Positions 17,708 to 27,336 of a stretch of DNA of 64,000 bases are shown here, in pieces. The stretch comes from Caulobacter sp. (GTDB lineage Bacteria; Pseudomonadota; Alphaproteobacteria; Caulobacterales; Caulobacteraceae). The position numbers were made by a program, and so were the translations under genes. Under the pieces are notes generated by a model. That model was not told where the DNA came from and did no database searches. It saw only the letters and a program-made list of their open reading frames with translations. The stretch covers positions 1 through 64,000 of the forward strand of contig JAGIBE010000044.1 of assembly GCA_017744495.1 (NCBI GenBank). Direction: 5' to 3'. Numbering within the stretch: position 1 is the stretch's first letter; each line of letters begins with the position of its first letter.

Positions 17708-19162
17708 CTACCGCCGGGCCGCCGCCACCGTCCTCACCGCCGGCGCGTTCTCCCAGCCGCCGCCCAGCGCCAGGAACAGGTTCACCTGATCCGCCGCCAA
17801 AGCCCCGTCCGAAGCCGCCAGGGCCGCCTCGGCCGAGGCCAGGGTTCGCTGGGCGTCCAGGCCGGTCAGGTAGGGGCTCTTGCCGGCGCGATACAGCGTC
17901 CGGGCCTGGGCCTCCGCCGTCGCCGCCTCGTCACGCGCAGACTTCAGCGCCGCGTTGCGGTCCAGTTCGTGGGCGTAGACGGTCAGGCTGGTCTCGGTCT
18001 CGCGCAGGGCGTTCAGCACCGTCCCGTCGAACCGCGCCAGGGCCGCGTCGGCGCCGGCCTCGGCGCCGCGGATGCGGGCGTGCTCGCCCTCGCCCGGCAG
18101 GGTCCAGCTGATCAGCGAGCTCAGGCTCCAGCGGTTGGCCGGCGCGGTACCGATGTCGGCCAGCAGGCCCGTCGAACCGCCGCCCACCCCGAACGACACG
18201 CTGGGATAGAGGGCCGCCGTCGCCACCCCGATCCGCGCCGTGGCCCCGGCCAGGGCGCGCTCGGCGGCGCGGATGTCGGGCCGGCGCTTCAGCAGGGCCG
18301 CGCCGTCGCCGACCGGCAGGGGCTGGGACAGCTTGGGCGGCGCGACGCAGGCCTCGACCTCGCGCGGGAACTCGGCCGGCGTCTTGCCGGTCAGGGTGGC
18401 CAACCGATAGAGCGCCGCGCGGCGACGGCTCTCGAAGGTGGGCAGGGCGGCGCGCGACAGGTCCAGCTGGGCCTTGGCGCGTGTGATGTCCAGGCTGGTC
18501 CCGCGACCGGCGGCGACCAGCTTGCCGGTCACCTCCAGGCTGCGGGCCTGCAGGTCGACCGTGCGCTGGGCGACGAACAGTTCGTGGCCGCCGGCGCAGG
18601 CCTCGACATAGGCCCGGGCGACGTCGGCGGCGACGCTGACCCGCGCCAGGTCGAGCGCCGCCTGGCTCGCTTCCGCGTCGGCGTGGGCGGCTTCGGACGC
18701 CCGCTTGATCTTGCCCACCAGATCGACCTGGTAGGAGACCTTCACGCCCACGTCGGCCAGATTCTCGACCGGCAGCGGTTCGGACATCAGGTACTGTTCG
18801 CCGGACTCTCGCGAGTGGGCGGCGGCGGCCGAAGCGGATGCCGAGAAGCCGCCGGCGTCGTCGGCCTCGGCGGCCACGGCATGGGCCCGGGCCAGGTTGG
18901 CGGCGGCGATCCGCAGGTCGGTGTTGGCGGTCAGGGCGTCCTGGACCAGGCCGTTCAGCACCGGGTCGTCATAGAGCTTCCACCAACCCTCGGGCACGGG
19001 GGTCTGGCTGACGGCGGGGCTAGCGCTCTCGATGAAGGCGCCTTGAGCCGAGGGAGCCTTCACCTTGGCGGCGTCGGGGACCTTGTAGTTCGGCCCGACG
19101 GTCGTGCAGGCCGCCATGGCCAGCAGCGAGGCGGCGGCGGCCAGTGAACGGAGCGCACTCAT
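17708..19162 (-). CDS. NodT-family outer-membrane efflux lipoprotein
   Basis: This 484-residue TolC-like outer-membrane factor has a lipoprotein signal (LLAMAAC, Cys about residue 19) followed by TTVGPNYKVP, the classical NodT/OprM start. Two OEP repeats follow with long coiled helices. The motif LLKRRPDIRAAERALAGATARIGVA at about 290-315 is diagnostic. It is the last gene of the MarR-FUSC-DUF1656-HlyD operon and overlaps the adaptor gene by four bases. It would form the outer-membrane channel for that pump. Confidence 0.94.
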   Translation of the reverse strand: MSALRSLAAAASLLAMAACTTVGPNYKVPDAAKVKAPSAQGAFIESASPAVSQTPVPEGWWKLYDDPVLNGLVQDALTANTDLRIAAANLARAHAVAAEADDAGGFSASASAAAAHSRESGEQYLMSEPLPVENLADVGVKVSYQVDLVGKIKRASEAAHADAEASQAALDLARVSVAADVARAYVEACAGGHELFVAQRTVDLQARSLEVTGKLVAAGRGTSLDITRAKAQLDLSRAALPTFESRRRAALYRLATLTGKTPAEFPREVEACVAPPKLSQPLPVGDGAALLKRRPDIRAAERALAGATARIGVATAALYPSVSFGVGGGSTGLLADIGTAPANRWSLSSLISWTLPGEGEHARIRGAEAGADAALARFDGTVLNALRETETSLTVYAHELDRNAALKSARDEAATAEAQARTLYRAGKSPYLTGLDAQRTLASAEAALAASDGALAADQVNLFLALGGGWENAPAVRTVAAARR

Positions 19163-20070
19163 CGGCCGGCTCCCATCGTCAGGCCACGTCCATCCTTCAC
19201 GCCCAGCACCGCCACTGTCGCCGTCCGGCCGGCGATCAGCCGCAGGTCGGCCGGGGTCTGGTCCAGGGCCACCCGCACCGGCACCCGCTGGGCCAGGCGT
19301 ACCCAGCTGAAGGTCGGGTTGACGTTGGGCAGCAGGTTGGCGCCGGCGACGCGATCGCGGTCCTCGATGCCCGCGGCGATCGACTGGATGTGGCCCTTCA
19401 GCGGCTGGTCCTCGCCCATCACCCGGACGCTGACCGGCATGCCGATCTTGAGCCCCGAAAGCTTGGTCTCCTCGAAATAGCCCTCGACCCGGAACGAGCG
19501 GCTGTCGATCAGGGCCAGGACCGGCTTGCCGGCGGTGACGTAGTCGCCGGTGCGAAGGGTCAGGTCAGACAGGAAGCCGTCGGTGGGGGCGACAATCACC
19601 GTGCGGTCCAGATTGAGCTTGGCGACGTCGCGGGCGGCGTCGGCCTGGGCCAGGGCGGCCTGCGCCTGTTCGACCTTGGCCTGGCTCTGCTCGGTGCTCT
19701 CGGCCGCGACCAGTTCGCCCAGGGCGCGGTTGCGGACCAGTTCGCGGCGGGCCTGGGCCAGGGTCGCCCTGGCGGCGGCGACGTTGGCGTCGGCCTGGCG
19801 CAGGGCCAAAGCGTAGCGCTCGCGGTCGACATAGAACAGCGGCTGGCCGGCCTTGACGGTCTGGTCGTTGCTCGCCTCAACCTTGGTCACCAGGCCCGAG
19901 ACGTCTGGGGCCACCTGGACCACGTCGGCGCGAACCCGGCCGTCGCGGGTCCACGGATCGACCTGGTAATGGGTCCAGAGCATGCGGCCGCCAACCACGG
20001 CGGCGACGACGACGGCGGCGGTGACAGCGAAGCGGGCGCCGGTCAGCAGAAGGGTCTTGAGCTTGGGCAT
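19159..20070 (-). CDS. HlyD/EmrA-type membrane fusion protein
   Basis: The 303-residue periplasmic adaptor has one N-terminal membrane helix (FAVTAAVVVAAVVGGRMLW), a biotinyl-lipoyl-like half (VDPWTRDGRVRADVVQVAPDVSGLVTKV), an Ala/Gln-rich alpha-hairpin (about 95-160) and the second lipoyl half with IVAPTDGFLSDLTLRTGDYV. The organisation matches AaeA-like adaptors. Stop and start overlaps with neighbours show it is made with the FUSC pump and NodT factor. Confidence 0.92.
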   Translation of the reverse strand: MPKLKTLLLTGARFAVTAAVVVAAVVGGRMLWTHYQVDPWTRDGRVRADVVQVAPDVSGLVTKVEASNDQTVKAGQPLFYVDRERYALALRQADANVAAARATLAQARRELVRNRALGELVAAESTEQSQAKVEQAQAALAQADAARDVAKLNLDRTVIVAPTDGFLSDLTLRTGDYVTAGKPVLALIDSRSFRVEGYFEETKLSGLKIGMPVSVRVMGEDQPLKGHIQSIAAGIEDRDRVAGANLLPNVNPTFSWVRLAQRVPVRVALDQTPADLRLIAGRTATVAVLGVKDGRGLTMGAGR

Positions 20071-20073
20071 GGG

Positions 20074-20283
20074 TCAGAGATCGATCGGCAGAGGAGCCGC
20101 GATCACCGCGGCCCAGAGGATGACGAACAGGGCGGTGTCGAACAGCGCCGGGTGCCAGACAAAGCGGTAGGCGCCGGCCCAGGACAGCACCCGGCGCAGC
20201 ACGAAGGCGGCGAAGAGGGCGATCAGGGCCGAGACGAGGACGGAGGACAGCAGCACGCCGTCGAGGTTGATCTCGCCGATCAT
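20074..20283 (-). CDS. DUF1656 (AaeX-like) small membrane protein
   Basis: This 69-residue protein starts MIGEINLDGVLLSSVLVSALIA and has two hydrophobic segments and the FVWHPALFDTALFVI motif typical of DUF1656. In Proteobacteria DUF1656 genes almost always sit between a FUSC transporter and its HlyD adaptor, as here. Its exact role in the pump is unknown. The start codon overlaps the FUSC stop by one base. Confidence 0.9.
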   Translation of the reverse strand: MIGEINLDGVLLSSVLVSALIALFAAFVLRRVLSWAGAYRFVWHPALFDTALFVILWAAVIAAPLPIDL

Positions 20284-22298
20284 CAGGCGGTCTCCAGAAC
20301 GCGAGAGAGGTCCGGCGCCGGAGCGTCGGGGAACAGGTTGCGGCGCAGGCCGACCAGGCCGGTGACGCCTTGAACGGCCGCTTCGGAAGTCGCGTCGGCG
20401 ATGTCGCCCAAGGCGCTGTCGAGACGGTCCAACAGGTCGGCGTCGGGCGGCGGGGTGCGACCGGCGGCGAGGGCGGCGAAGCGCTCGCCCACGCCGTCGA
20501 GGGCCGCGTCGAGGCTGGCGCGGTCGAGCTCGGGCCGAGCAGCCTGGACGGCGACCAGGTTCATCCCGACCCGCAGGTCGCGCAGGGCGTCGACGCCGAC
20601 CAGATCGCCGCGAGAACCGGTCTCGGCCAGCTTCGGCGTCAGCAGGCCCAGGCGGTCGACCAGCACGCCGGCGAAGGCGGTGGGCTCGGGCGCGACCTTG
20701 GCGCGGGCCAGGCGGGCCAGGCCCGTCCAGGTGCGGCCCAGCAGGCGCTTCGCGCTGGCGTCGGTCCCCATCGAGCGCAGGCCGGCCGTGACCATGATCG
20801 CCGCCAGCAGGCCGACGAACTGGCCCAGATTGCCGTTCAGGAAGCCGGCGAAGTCGGCGCTGAAGCTTTCCTGCAGGGCCAAAGCATTGGCGAAGCCCAT
20901 GATGACCGCCAGGGCCGCGCCCATCGTTTTCGGGTTGGGGATGTACAGACCCAGGAACAGCAGCGGCGGGGCCATCACCGTCAGCAGCAGCGGGAAGCCG
21001 TCGATCGCGGGCAGAACGGCGAACATGTAGAGCGCCGCCAGCGGCAGGGAGAGCAGCGAATAGAGGCCGAAGTTCTTGATGGCCGGCACGGGGTCGTCCA
21101 TGGCCGCGAAGAAGCAGCAGAACACCGCGCCCATCACTGGGGCGGCGGCGCCGTCGCCCCATCCCAGGCCGATCCAGGCGGCGCACGACAGCAGGATGGC
21201 GATCACCGCCGCCCCGCCCGACAGTAGGGCCAGGGGCAGATCGGCGTGCATCTTGCGGTGGCCTGCCGTGGCGGCGGCGGTCTCCAGGGCGGGCGACAGC
21301 GGGGCGTCGGGGTCGCACAGCCGGGCCATCAGCGCGTGGGCCTCGCCCAGGGCCTGGACGGCCTCGGCCAGGCGCACCAGCAGGCTTTCGATCAGCAGGC
21401 CCGACCAGTCGGCCTCGCGGCGGACGGCGGCCAGAGCGTTCAGGCGCTCGACCAGAACGAGGCCCGGCTCGCGTGGGGCGCCGGCCTCGATCCAGGCGGC
21501 AACGTCGTCCAGCGCCTCGCGCACGGCGGGATGGGAGACCTCCTTCAACGCCTCCATGCGATCGGCCAGGCCCGACAGCAGCGGGATCAGCAGCAGCATG
21601 CGGTCGTGGAAGGCCCGCACCGCGCCGGTGGTCTCGCGCAGGCGGGAGGTGTCGAACGGCAGGTGGACGGCCAGCAGGTGGATCTCGCTCGCGGCGGCGG
21701 CCAGATGCTGGCGGTCGCGGACCAGGGCGTCGCCGTCGCGGCCCTTCAGCACGTCCAGCGCCCAGCGGTCGGCCTCGCCCAGCCAGGCGGCCAGGCGCTG
21801 GCGCAGCACCGTCCCGACCGGACGCGGAAAGACCAGGCTATGGACCAGGGTGGCGCAGAGGATGCCCAGGCCGATCTCGATGACGCGCGAGATGGCGACC
21901 TCGAAGATGCCGCCCGGCTGGTTCACGCTTGGAAAGCCGATGATCGCGGCCGTGTAGCCGGCCAACATCAGGATGTAGGAGCGCGGCGTGCGATCCAGCA
22001 GCGAAACGGTCAGACACCCGCCGACCCACAGAGCCATGGCCAGGCACAGCAGCACCGGCGCGTTGACGAGATTGGGGACCATGGCCACGGCGGCCGCGGC
22101 GCCCAGAAGCGTGCCCAGCAGGCGGTAGACGGCCTTGGAGCGCACGGCCCCGGCCAGCGGCTGGCTGACGATATAGGCGGTCGTCATCGCCCAATACGGC
22201 CGGGGCAGACCGAGGGCGAAACCGATATAGAGGGCGAGCATGGCCGCAGCGAAACTGTTCACCGAGAACAGCAACGTCCATCTGTCGAACTTGGGCAT
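20283..22298 (-). CDS. FUSC-family (AaeB-like) efflux transporter
   Basis: The 671-residue inner-membrane protein has an N-terminal block of about five to six helices (LLFSVNSFAAAMLALYIGFALGLPRPYWAMTTAYIVSQPL), a soluble segment (about 170-340) and a second helical block with DPVPAIKNFGLYSLLSLP. This is the fusaric-acid-resistance/AaeB architecture used to expel aromatic acids and other toxic aromatics. Together with its DUF1656, HlyD and NodT neighbours it forms a tripartite pump under a MarR regulator. Confidence 0.93.
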   Translation of the reverse strand: MPKFDRWTLLFSVNSFAAAMLALYIGFALGLPRPYWAMTTAYIVSQPLAGAVRSKAVYRLLGTLLGAAAAVAMVPNLVNAPVLLCLAMALWVGGCLTVSLLDRTPRSYILMLAGYTAAIIGFPSVNQPGGIFEVAISRVIEIGLGILCATLVHSLVFPRPVGTVLRQRLAAWLGEADRWALDVLKGRDGDALVRDRQHLAAAASEIHLLAVHLPFDTSRLRETTGAVRAFHDRMLLLIPLLSGLADRMEALKEVSHPAVREALDDVAAWIEAGAPREPGLVLVERLNALAAVRREADWSGLLIESLLVRLAEAVQALGEAHALMARLCDPDAPLSPALETAAATAGHRKMHADLPLALLSGGAAVIAILLSCAAWIGLGWGDGAAAPVMGAVFCCFFAAMDDPVPAIKNFGLYSLLSLPLAALYMFAVLPAIDGFPLLLTVMAPPLLFLGLYIPNPKTMGAALAVIMGFANALALQESFSADFAGFLNGNLGQFVGLLAAIMVTAGLRSMGTDASAKRLLGRTWTGLARLARAKVAPEPTAFAGVLVDRLGLLTPKLAETGSRGDLVGVDALRDLRVGMNLVAVQAARPELDRASLDAALDGVGERFAALAAGRTPPPDADLLDRLDSALGDIADATSEAAVQGVTGLVGLRRNLFPDAPAPDLSRVLETA

Positions 22299-22310
22299 GG
22301 CGGAGCGGCC

Positions 22311-22790
22311 TCAGCCCTCCTGGCCAGAAACGTTCGATGGATTGTCGGCGGCTTCCAGAGCCGCCTCGAAGGCGACGAAGGTGCGGACCGTGGCCGCCAG
22401 ATCCTCGGCGCTGATCCCGGCCAGCAGCTTGGTGCGCAGCTCCTGCACGGCGTCCTCGACCACCACCGCCAGGGCGTCGCCCTCGGCGGTCAGGTGCAGC
22501 GTCTTGGCGCGGCCGTCCTTGGGGTCGTCACGACGCTCGACCAGGCCGGCGGCGCACAGCTGGTCCAGGATGCGGACCAGGGACGGGCCTTCCACGCCCA
22601 GCTCCTCGGCCAGATGCCCCTGGCGCATGCCGCCGCCCGAGCGGGCGATGTGCAGCACCGGCAGGGCGCGGGCGTCCGACAGGTCGTGCTCGGCCAGGAC
22701 GCGGTTGACCTCGCGCCGGTAGATTCGGGCCAGGCGCAGCAGCGAACCGGTGAAGGCGCGTTCATCGAGAAGGCGGGGCGTGAGGGCCAT
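22311..22790 (-). CDS. MarR-family transcriptional regulator
   Basis: The 159-residue winged-helix protein contains LPVLHIARSGGGMRQGHLAEELGVEGPSLVRILDQLCAAGLVERRDDPKDGRAKTLHLT, the canonical MarR HTH plus wing. It is the first gene of the efflux operon, 12 bases ahead of the FUSC gene. Its start lies just beside a 45-base palindromic region, so it probably represses its own operon and is released by an aromatic ligand. Confidence 0.94.
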   Translation of the reverse strand: MALTPRLLDERAFTGSLLRLARIYRREVNRVLAEHDLSDARALPVLHIARSGGGMRQGHLAEELGVEGPSLVRILDQLCAAGLVERRDDPKDGRAKTLHLTAEGDALAVVVEDAVQELRTKLLAGISAEDLAATVRTFVAFEAALEAADNPSNVSGQEG

Positions 22791-22796
22791 GTGACT

Positions 22797-22841
22797 CTAG
22801 ATAGGTAGCTTGCTATCGATATTAGATAGCATCCTATCTAG
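22797..22841. promoter_or_regulatory. Palindromic MarR operator region
   Basis: The 45-base segment begins CTAGATAGG and ends CCTATCTAG, perfect inverted arms. Inside are further TAGC/GCTATC and GATAGC repeats, including the near-perfect palindrome TAGATAG-CATC-CTATCTA at 22824-22841. This would fit two MarR dimers. It is only seven bases upstream of the marR start codon and precedes the divergent lactonase gene. Confidence 0.82.
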
Positions 22842-22931
22842 ATGATGACAAGGCTGTCAGCGAACAGTGGCGTTCGTGGCGAACGCGGGGCACAACAGCG
22901 GGGTCGAACCATCGAATCCAGGAGCGCCGCA

Positions 22932-23945
22932 GTGAACCCCACCGCCTTGATGACCCGCCGCGGCGCGGCCGCCGCCCTCCTGGCCGTCGCCGCCGGCCCT
23001 GCCGTCGCAAGAGCCGCCATGCAAACCTATCCGGTGGTCGGAAAGGTGGAGCGTCTCGACCCTGCCCTGGACGCCTTGATCGACGCCGACGCCGTGGTCG
23101 AACAGGTGCTGGACGGCTTCACCTGGAGCGAGGGTCCCGTCTGGGTGGGCGGCAAGGACGGCTTCCTGCTGGTCTCCGACGTACCGGCCAACAAGATCCT
23201 GCGCTGGACCCCGGCCCGGGGCGGATCGGTCTGGCTGACGCCCTCGGGCTACGCCGGCCCTGAAACGAACAGCCTGCGCGAGGCGGGCTCGAACGGCCTG
23301 ATCCTTGCTCGCGGCGGTCTAGTGATCGGCGACAGCGGCAACCGCTGCGTCTCGCGCATCGACCTGAAGACCCAGAAAAAGACGGTGCTGGCCTCGAGCT
23401 TCGAGGGCAAACGCTTCAACAGCCCCAACGACCTGGTGCTGGCGCGCGACGGCGCGATCTATTTCACCGATCCGCCGTGGGGCCTGAAGGGTGACTGGAC
23501 CTCGCCCTATCGCCAGACCGACTATTCGGGCGTCTACCGCCTGGGGACCGACAACGTCGTGACCCTGATCGACCGGACGACCGAGCCCAACGGCATCGGC
23601 CTGTCGCCAGACGGCAAGACCCTCTACGCCACCGACCGCAAGTCGGGCTGGGTGGCCTGGGACCTCGACGCCAAGGGCGCCCCCACCGCTCGCCGGCAGT
23701 TCGTCGATCGCACCGCGACCGGCATCGATGGCGGCGACGGCCTGAAGGTCGATCGGAACGGCAACCTCTGGGCCTCCAGCAAGGACGGCGTTTCGATCTT
23801 CACCCCGACCGGCAAGCGGATCGGGATCATCCGAGCCGACGACGTGATCTCCAACTGTGAACTGGCCGCCGACGGCCATCTCTACATGTCGTCCAACCAC
23901 CGCGTGATCCGGGTGAAGGTGAAGGCCCGGAAGCTGATCTTCTGA
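22932..23945 (+). CDS. Exported SMP-30/gluconolactonase-family protein
   Basis: The 337-residue protein has a Tat-like signal (MTRRGAAAALLAVAAGPAVARA) and a six-bladed propeller with SEGPVW, NSPNDLVLARDGAIYFTDPPWG (metal-binding Asn/Asp region), EPNGIGLSPDGKTLYATD and DGLKVDRNGNLWASSKDG. Such enzymes hydrolyse sugar lactones or similar esters. I chose GTG 22932 because AGGAG lies eight bases upstream; the frame is open further but without signal. It is divergent from the marR operon and may share its operator. Confidence 0.9.
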   Translation: MNPTALMTRRGAAAALLAVAAGPAVARAAMQTYPVVGKVERLDPALDALIDADAVVEQVLDGFTWSEGPVWVGGKDGFLLVSDVPANKILRWTPARGGSVWLTPSGYAGPETNSLREAGSNGLILARGGLVIGDSGNRCVSRIDLKTQKKTVLASSFEGKRFNSPNDLVLARDGAIYFTDPPWGLKGDWTSPYRQTDYSGVYRLGTDNVVTLIDRTTEPNGIGLSPDGKTLYATDRKSGWVAWDLDAKGAPTARRQFVDRTATGIDGGDGLKVDRNGNLWASSKDGVSIFTPTGKRIGIIRADDVISNCELAADGHLYMSSNHRVIRVKVKARKLIF

Positions 23946-24070
23946 GGACGGCCTCCCCAGGCGAACCCGGGCCAGCGCTAGTGTAAAATCCCAAGGGGAA
24001 TTGAGAATTCTCCCGATTGGGTTCGAGACCTTTCCACGCTCAGCTTGACGGGTCCAAGCGGAGAGACCCC

Positions 24071-24910
24071 ATGGCCCGATCGTCCACGAAGACCGGCTTG
24101 CTGATGTCGGGGGCGGCGATCTGCGCGGCCTTCTTCGCCCTCGCCTCCTCAGCCCATGCTCAGGCCGTTGAAGACAAGTACTGGCTGCAGGTGCAGGCCT
24201 TCTGGCCGACGATCAACACCTCGGTCGAGGTCAACAGCGCCAGCGGCGCCCGGGGCACCAAGATCGACCTGGAATCCGATCTGGATCTGGCGGATCGCAA
24301 GTCCCTTCCCGCCATCTTCGGCGGCGCCCGGTTCGGAGACCGCTGGACCGTCGTCGGCGAATACTACGCCCTCAACCGCCACGGCTCGGCCAGCGCCAAC
24401 CGGGACATCACCTTTGACGATGTGACCTTTCCCAGCGGCGTGACCATCGACAGCGAGTTCAAGACCGACGTCTACCGGGTGGCGGTGGGCTACTCCTTCA
24501 TCAAGAACGACAAGGCCGACGTGGGGGTCGTGGCCGGCCTGCACGTCACCCAGTTCACCGTCGGGCTGGAAGGCCAGGGCCACGTCGGCTCAGCCGCGAT
24601 CCAGAGCGAGACCCGCAAGCGCGACGCCCTGGCGCCCCTGCCGACCGTAGGCCTGTACGGGGTCTATCAGGCAGCCCCCAAGATCAGCCTGGGCGGGCGG
24701 GTCGACTATCTGTCGCTCAAGGTCTCGGACTATGACGGCCGCCTGGTCAACGCCCAGGCCAGCGTCGCCTACCGCGCCTGGAAGAACGTCGGCGTCGGCG
24801 TGATGTACCGCTATGTCGATTACAAGCTGGGCATCGAGAAGGACCGCTGGAACGGCGAGGTGGCCTACACCTTCAAGGGCCCCGCCCTGTTCCTGCAGGC
24901 GGCGTTCTAG
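24071..24910 (+). CDS. Outer-membrane beta-barrel protein
   Basis: The 279-residue protein has a cleavable signal ending ASSAHAQA, then alternating beta-strands with aromatic girdles (YWLQVQAFWPTI, RWTVVGEYYALN, YRVAVGYSF, GVGVMYRYVDYKLG) and a C-terminal phenylalanine (LFLQAAF), as recognised by the BAM complex. No specific function can be assigned. ATG 24071 was chosen because GGAGAG precedes it. A near-palindrome (GGGGAATTGAGAATTCTCCC) at 23995-24014 lies in its leader region. Confidence 0.85.
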   Translation: MARSSTKTGLLMSGAAICAAFFALASSAHAQAVEDKYWLQVQAFWPTINTSVEVNSASGARGTKIDLESDLDLADRKSLPAIFGGARFGDRWTVVGEYYALNRHGSASANRDITFDDVTFPSGVTIDSEFKTDVYRVAVGYSFIKNDKADVGVVAGLHVTQFTVGLEGQGHVGSAAIQSETRKRDALAPLPTVGLYGVYQAAPKISLGGRVDYLSLKVSDYDGRLVNAQASVAYRAWKNVGVGVMYRYVDYKLGIEKDRWNGEVAYTFKGPALFLQAAF

Positions 24911-24920
24911 TCTCCTCGTT

Positions 24921-25730
<810 letters not shown>

Positions 25731-27182
25731 CTAATAGAACATGAACAACGACGCGGACAGATCGGCCACGTGCAGGCCGACCAGTGTTACGGCGTTACCG
25801 CCACCCAGATCGACCACGACGTCGCCACCGACATTGGTCGCGTGCGTGACCAGGGTGGCGTAGTCCACGATGCCCGAGCCGTTGACGTTCGTCTGGACGG
25901 CGAACACATCATGGCCCGCCCCGCCGATCTCGAAGTCAAAGATCACGTCGCCGCCCGACCGAGAGTCGAAAGCGAACATGTCGGAGCCCGCACCGCCATA
26001 GAGCCGATCGGCTCCGCCTCCGCCGACAATCCGATCGTCGCCGCCTAAAGCGTAGATAATGTTGTCGCCGTCATCACCGTAGAGGACATCACTGGCGTCG
26101 GTGGCGACGAGCCCCTCGATCGACACCAGTCGATCGCCCTCGGCCGTCACGCCGTTTTTCAGGTCGACGATCACGCGACCAGCGCCTGAGGCGTCAAACC
26201 TGGCGAAATCGACGCCCAAACCGCCGTCTAGTAGATCAGCTCCCGCACCCCCGTAGAGCTGGTCCGCGCCGTCGCCGCCAAAGAGGAGGTCGTCTCCTCC
26301 GTCGCCCTTGATGAGATCGTCGCCCCCTTGGCCATAGATCGTGTTGGCCTGCCCGTCGCCGATCAGGGTGTCGCTCTCGCTCGAACCAACCAAGCCCTCG
26401 ATCGAGACCAAAACATCGCCTGCCGCTTCACCGACAAACCCCCGTCCCTGCGAAAGATCGACATAGACCGCGCCCGCCGTGTCGTAGCGGGCCAAGTCGT
26501 AACCTGCGTCGCCGACTAGTAAGTCCGCGCCTGCCCCGCCGTAGAGGTGGTCCCCTCCGGCTCCGCCATACAGCGCGTCGTCGCCACCCTCGCCACGAAG
26601 TTGGTCGTCCCCGCTCTGACCGTAGAGAGTGTTCTCACCAGCGTTACCTCCAAGCACATCGGAGTAACTCGACCCTACCAGGCCTTCGACATCGGACAAG
26701 ACGTCGCCAAGAGCGTCGCCGGCCGAAACAGATCCGGGCGTGAGACTGACCGTGACACTCGCCAAGGCCTCGTCATAGCGCGCGAAGTCGTAGCCTGCGC
26801 CGCCACGTAGCGCATCGCCAGCTGGCCCGCCATAGAGGTGATCGTTTCCGTCGCCACCTTCCAGGATGTCAGCGCCGAGGCCGCCGCTCAGCACGTCGTC
26901 CCCGCCTTGACCGTAGAAAAGGTTGTCGGCGCTGTTGCCGTATATCAGGTCGCCAAAAGCACTGCCCACAACGCCTTCAAGCTTTGTGTAGGCGTCGCCT
27001 TGGGCCATTCCCCCAGAGCCCAGGCCGTTGATAAAATCCACGGCGACGCGGGCGTCGGAAAGATCGTAGCGAACGATGTCAAAGCCAGCTCCCCCGTCGA
27101 GGATGTCGTTCCCAGCGTCACCATAAAGATGGTCGCCGCCATCTCCGCCCGCGAGATAGTCCGCGCCGGCTCCACCGTGCAA
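25731..27182 (-). CDS. RTX calcium-binding repeat protein, 5'-truncated
   Basis: The 483 residues consist of many GGxGxDxLxGG-type nonapeptides (GGDDVLSGGLGADIL, GGDDLIKGDGGDDLLFGG) in five or six blocks separated by YDLARYDTAG-type spacers, ending in a LFMFY-like terminus typical of type I secretion signals. The repeats form Ca2+ beta-rolls. The frame begins with repeats at a weak TTG (27182) with no N-terminal domain. Repeat-like sequence (QYGDQLHGG) continues upstream to an in-frame stop at 27240-27242. I therefore think the N-terminal part was lost. It follows lanM in the same orientation. Confidence 0.75.
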   Translation of the reverse strand: MHGGAGADYLAGGDGGDHLYGDAGNDILDGGAGFDIVRYDLSDARVAVDFINGLGSGGMAQGDAYTKLEGVVGSAFGDLIYGNSADNLFYGQGGDDVLSGGLGADILEGGDGNDHLYGGPAGDALRGGAGYDFARYDEALASVTVSLTPGSVSAGDALGDVLSDVEGLVGSSYSDVLGGNAGENTLYGQSGDDQLRGEGGDDALYGGAGGDHLYGGAGADLLVGDAGYDLARYDTAGAVYVDLSQGRGFVGEAAGDVLVSIEGLVGSSESDTLIGDGQANTIYGQGGDDLIKGDGGDDLLFGGDGADQLYGGAGADLLDGGLGVDFARFDASGAGRVIVDLKNGVTAEGDRLVSIEGLVATDASDVLYGDDGDNIIYALGGDDRIVGGGGADRLYGGAGSDMFAFDSRSGGDVIFDFEIGGAGHDVFAVQTNVNGSGIVDYATLVTHATNVGGDVVVDLGGGNAVTLVGLHVADLSASLFMFY

Positions 27183-27336
27183 CTGGTCGCCGTACTGGCA
27201 TTTTAGCTGTATGTCGTAGCCCCAGCTCGACGCAGTCGATCAGCAGCGGGGCGGTCGCGCGGGTAGGCTTATCGGGCCAGCCAATCTTCCCTCGTGGGGC
27301 CGCGGCATGACGCTGGGGTAGATCCGGGATCGCGCT

